Assembly (NCBI GenBank): GCA_018399555.1
Contig: JAGYOL010000009.1
Location: forward strand, 1-37,694
Source: Kiritimatiellia bacterium
Lineage (GTDB): Bacteria; Verrucomicrobiota; Kiritimatiellia; RFP12; UBA1067
Length of the DNA: 37,694 nucleotides
Reading direction: 5' to 3'
Below the pieces are notes generated by a model. It made no database searches and was not told the DNA's origin. It saw nothing but the letters and a program-made list of their open reading frames with translations. The translations under genes and the position numbers were made by a program. Below are positions 35,321-37,694 of the stretch, one piece after another. Each line of letters begins with the position of its first letter. Within the stretch, counting starts at the first letter, position 1.

Positions 35321-37423
35321 ATGAATTTAAGAGTCGGTACCAGAGCAAGTGCGTTGGCACTCATTCAGACCAGGGACGCCCTGCGAAGGTTGCGCGAGCT
35401 CTTTCCGCAACTGAATTTTGAGGAAGTCCTTCTCGAAACCCCCGGTGATCGTGATCTTGAGAGCGATCTGCGTCAGGCACCATCGGATTTTTTCACTCGC
35501 GACTTGGATGATGCCGTCAGAAACAAGGTTGTCAACCTGGCGATTCACAGTGCCAAGGATTTGCCGACCGAGGTGGCGGATGATCTGGACTGGTTTTGGC
35601 TGCCCTGGTGTGAGGATCAGCGGGATGCCTGGGTGCTTGCCGCCGGTGGCACGCTCTCCGAACTCCCCGCCGATCCGGTTATAGGTGTTAGCAGCGATCG
35701 ACGTGCCGAGTATGCCGTCCGACGTTTTCCCGCCGCCCGTCTGCATTCAGTCCGGGGCTCAATTGTGCAGCGCCTTGAACAGCTGGACCACGGTTATTTT
35801 GACGCAGTCATCATGGCTGGCGCGGCGATCATCCGTCTCGGCCTTTGTGATCGTGTGACGGAGTGGATACCGCGCGGCGAGCTTGATGTTCCGCCCGGTC
35901 AGGGTTACCTGGCCGTGACGTTTGCGAAGAATGATGAGCGAATGTGTGCGTTGCGTCGCTATTTTGTCAAAGCGGTACGGTTTGTCAGTGCGGGAGTCGG
36001 AAGTGCCGATTACTGCACCTGCGGCGGAATCAGTGATCTGCAGGCGGCGGATATCTGTCTGTATGACGTGCTGATGGATGATGCGCTGTTGAAACATCTG
36101 CCTGCAAAAGCGGAACGTATTTTTGTCGGTAAACGTTGCGGAGCGCACAGTCTGCAGCAGAGCAGCATCACAAAGATGATTGCGGACTATGCACGTGCGG
36201 GCCGCAGAGTTGTGCGTCTGAAGGGTGGCGATGCCGGTCTGTTCGGCAGACTGGCCGAAGAAACCGCACTGTTGGATGAACTGGACATTCCTTATCATGT
36301 CAGGGCGGGGGTCAGTGCGCTGGCCGTGGCGACAACCGCAACCGGGATGCTGCTGACGCGTCGCGGGGTCTCCCGGGGGTTCTGCGCGCTTACCCCGCGG
36401 GCTGCTGAGGGAGAGGTGACCGGAATTGCGTTCGAAACCCGTGCGGCTTTGCCGCTGGTTCTTTTTATGTCGATTAAGGTGGCGCCCTCCATGGCACAAC
36501 AACTGCTTGCCGAGGGGTGGGCGGAATCAACTCCTGCCGCTGTTGTTTTCAATGCCGGCGGCGATGATCAGCGTGTTGTATCGCTGAGTCTGGCTGAGTT
36601 GCAGGATGAACCCCCGGAATTAAAGGACTCCGCACCCGGTCTGCTGGTTATCGGCAGTGCTGCAAAGTCGCTCTTTAAACAGAAGCGTGGAGTTCTGCAG
36701 AGCAGGCGGGTGTTGCTGACATGCAGCGAGGGCATCATTGAGAAAGCCGTACGTGCCGTAATTGACTGCGGGGGTGTACCGATTGCCATGCCTATGATCC
36801 AGCTGCGTCCCTGTGAGCAGACAGCTGCCAGATTGGCCGCTCTGCGGGACTATGAGTGGGTTGCACTGACCTCCCCCGCATCCGCCAGGATATTCATGCA
36901 CGCCGTGCTTGACGCGGGCGTTGATCTGCGGCAGCTGCCGCGCATTATGACCTGCGGTGCCGGCACCTGCGCTGCACTTGCGCCTTTCGGCATCCGTCCG
37001 GATATCACTCCACCCATGATCTACAGTGCCGCCGGATTGATCGATGCACTGCAGGATACCAATTTTGAAGGTGTCCGCGTGCTGCGCCTGCGCTCTGAAA
37101 TTGCCGGAACATTGCTTGCCGATGTTCTGCGCGAACTGGGGGCACAGGTTGATGACGTGATTCTCTACCGCAATCATCACGTTGAGTATCAGAAAATACC
37201 GGATTTCGATATTGTCTTCTTCGCCAGCGCTTCCGCAGTCGAATCTTTCACTGCTCAGCACAATCCCGGGACATTGGCTGATAAATATGTTCTTGCAATC
37301 GGAGAGCCGACGTCCGATTATCTCGAAGAGCGTGGTATCCGGTGTGATTGCGTTGCCGAACGGGCAACCGTCGAGGGAGCGATTGACACATTGGCGCGCC
37401 GTTTCACTCTTCCATCCGGGTGA
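35321..37423 (+). CDS. Trifunctional fusion: domain-3-less hydroxymethylbilane synthase (HemC) + uroporphyrinogen-III C-methyltransferase (CobA/SUMT) + uroporphyrinogen-III synthase (HemD)
   Basis: HemC part (about 35321-35970): RVGTRASALALIQT, IHSAKDLPTE, GVSSDRRAEY, HSVRGSIVQRL, VPPGQGYLAV. SUMT part (about 35971-36680): AGVGSADYCTCGG, ICLYD, AERIFVGKRCGAHS, RRVVRLKGGD, LTRRGVSR. HemD part (about 36690-37423): RRVLLTCSEG, WVALTSPASARIF, CGAGTCAAL, VRVLRLRSEIAGTLLADVLRELGAQVDDVILYR, DIVFFASASAVESF. Confidence 0.88.
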   Translation: MNLRVGTRASALALIQTRDALRRLRELFPQLNFEEVLLETPGDRDLESDLRQAPSDFFTRDLDDAVRNKVVNLAIHSAKDLPTEVADDLDWFWLPWCEDQRDAWVLAAGGTLSELPADPVIGVSSDRRAEYAVRRFPAARLHSVRGSIVQRLEQLDHGYFDAVIMAGAAIIRLGLCDRVTEWIPRGELDVPPGQGYLAVTFAKNDERMCALRRYFVKAVRFVSAGVGSADYCTCGGISDLQAADICLYDVLMDDALLKHLPAKAERIFVGKRCGAHSLQQSSITKMIADYARAGRRVVRLKGGDAGLFGRLAEETALLDELDIPYHVRAGVSALAVATTATGMLLTRRGVSRGFCALTPRAAEGEVTGIAFETRAALPLVLFMSIKVAPSMAQQLLAEGWAESTPAAVVFNAGGDDQRVVSLSLAELQDEPPELKDSAPGLLVIGSAAKSLFKQKRGVLQSRRVLLTCSEGIIEKAVRAVIDCGGVPIAMPMIQLRPCEQTAARLAALRDYEWVALTSPASARIFMHAVLDAGVDLRQLPRIMTCGAGTCAALAPFGIRPDITPPMIYSAAGLIDALQDTNFEGVRVLRLRSEIAGTLLADVLRELGAQVDDVILYRNHHVEYQKIPDFDIVFFASASAVESFTAQHNPGTLADKYVLAIGEPTSDYLEERGIRCDCVAERATVEGAIDTLARRFTLPSG

Positions 37424-37694
37424 TCAGCGCAGCCCTATACGCTCGCTGTGGATGTGCTCTGTTGCTCTGTTCAGGGCAGTTTCATCTGGGTAACACATAT
37501 TCAACGTAGTAAAGGTTGCTGCGCGATTTGAGTGGACGCAGAGAATTGTTTTTGCTATAGCAGCGACATGAAAAAAATATCGCCGGTCCGTGTTCACTCC
37601 GGGCGTTAGCGCTTGGGGATCTTTTTGAACGTTTCAGGCAGTTAAAAAGGACACGTCGGGGGCACGGCATGCAGCACAGCCAGGCATTTGTGCT

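Noticed and set aside
37424-37694. Possible next gene or ncRNA at the right edge (ORF 37482-37670 minus)
   Set aside because: No recognisable product, no ribosome-binding site, and the window ends; insufficient evidence.
1-37694. CRISPR arrays, insertion sequences, prophage, tRNA or rRNA genes
   Set aside because: No regularly spaced direct repeats, transposase motifs, phage genes or cloverleaf-like sequences were noticed on either strand.

Overview
The window is a bacterial chromosomal segment with dense operons. Gene content suggests an anaerobic Gram-negative bacterium, possibly of the PVC group (Kiritimatiellota/Lentisphaerota-like); this taxonomic guess is inference only. From left to right: a Mur-ligase (MurC-like) plus divergent LpxC-like pair; ilvC with a strong terminator; an envelope operon (TPR protein, ExbB/TolQ, ExbD/TolR, TonB-like protein, beta-propeller lipoprotein, LolD-like ATPase); convergent pyrE and suhB; an hndABCD-type NAD(P)-linked [FeFe]-hydrogenase operon with an embedded HATPase gene; a secreted glycan-active cluster (glycosidase-like, truncated LamG, pectate-lyase-like, neutral-ceramidase-like, autotransporter-type beta-strand protein); an APC permease-EIIA fusion, rarA, vanZ, hexose-6-P mutarotase and nadA; a decayed autotransporter-type gene and rhaM; and a two-gene tetrapyrrole locus made of multidomain fusions. 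The strongest candidate for something unusual is the tetrapyrrole locus. One ORF fuses precorrin-2 dehydrogenase to glutamyl-tRNA reductase. The next fuses a HemC that lacks its third, cofactor-cysteine domain to SUMT (CobA) and HemD. No CRISPR array, rRNA, tRNA or intact transposon was seen. All homology calls come from reading motifs by eye; no database search was run.
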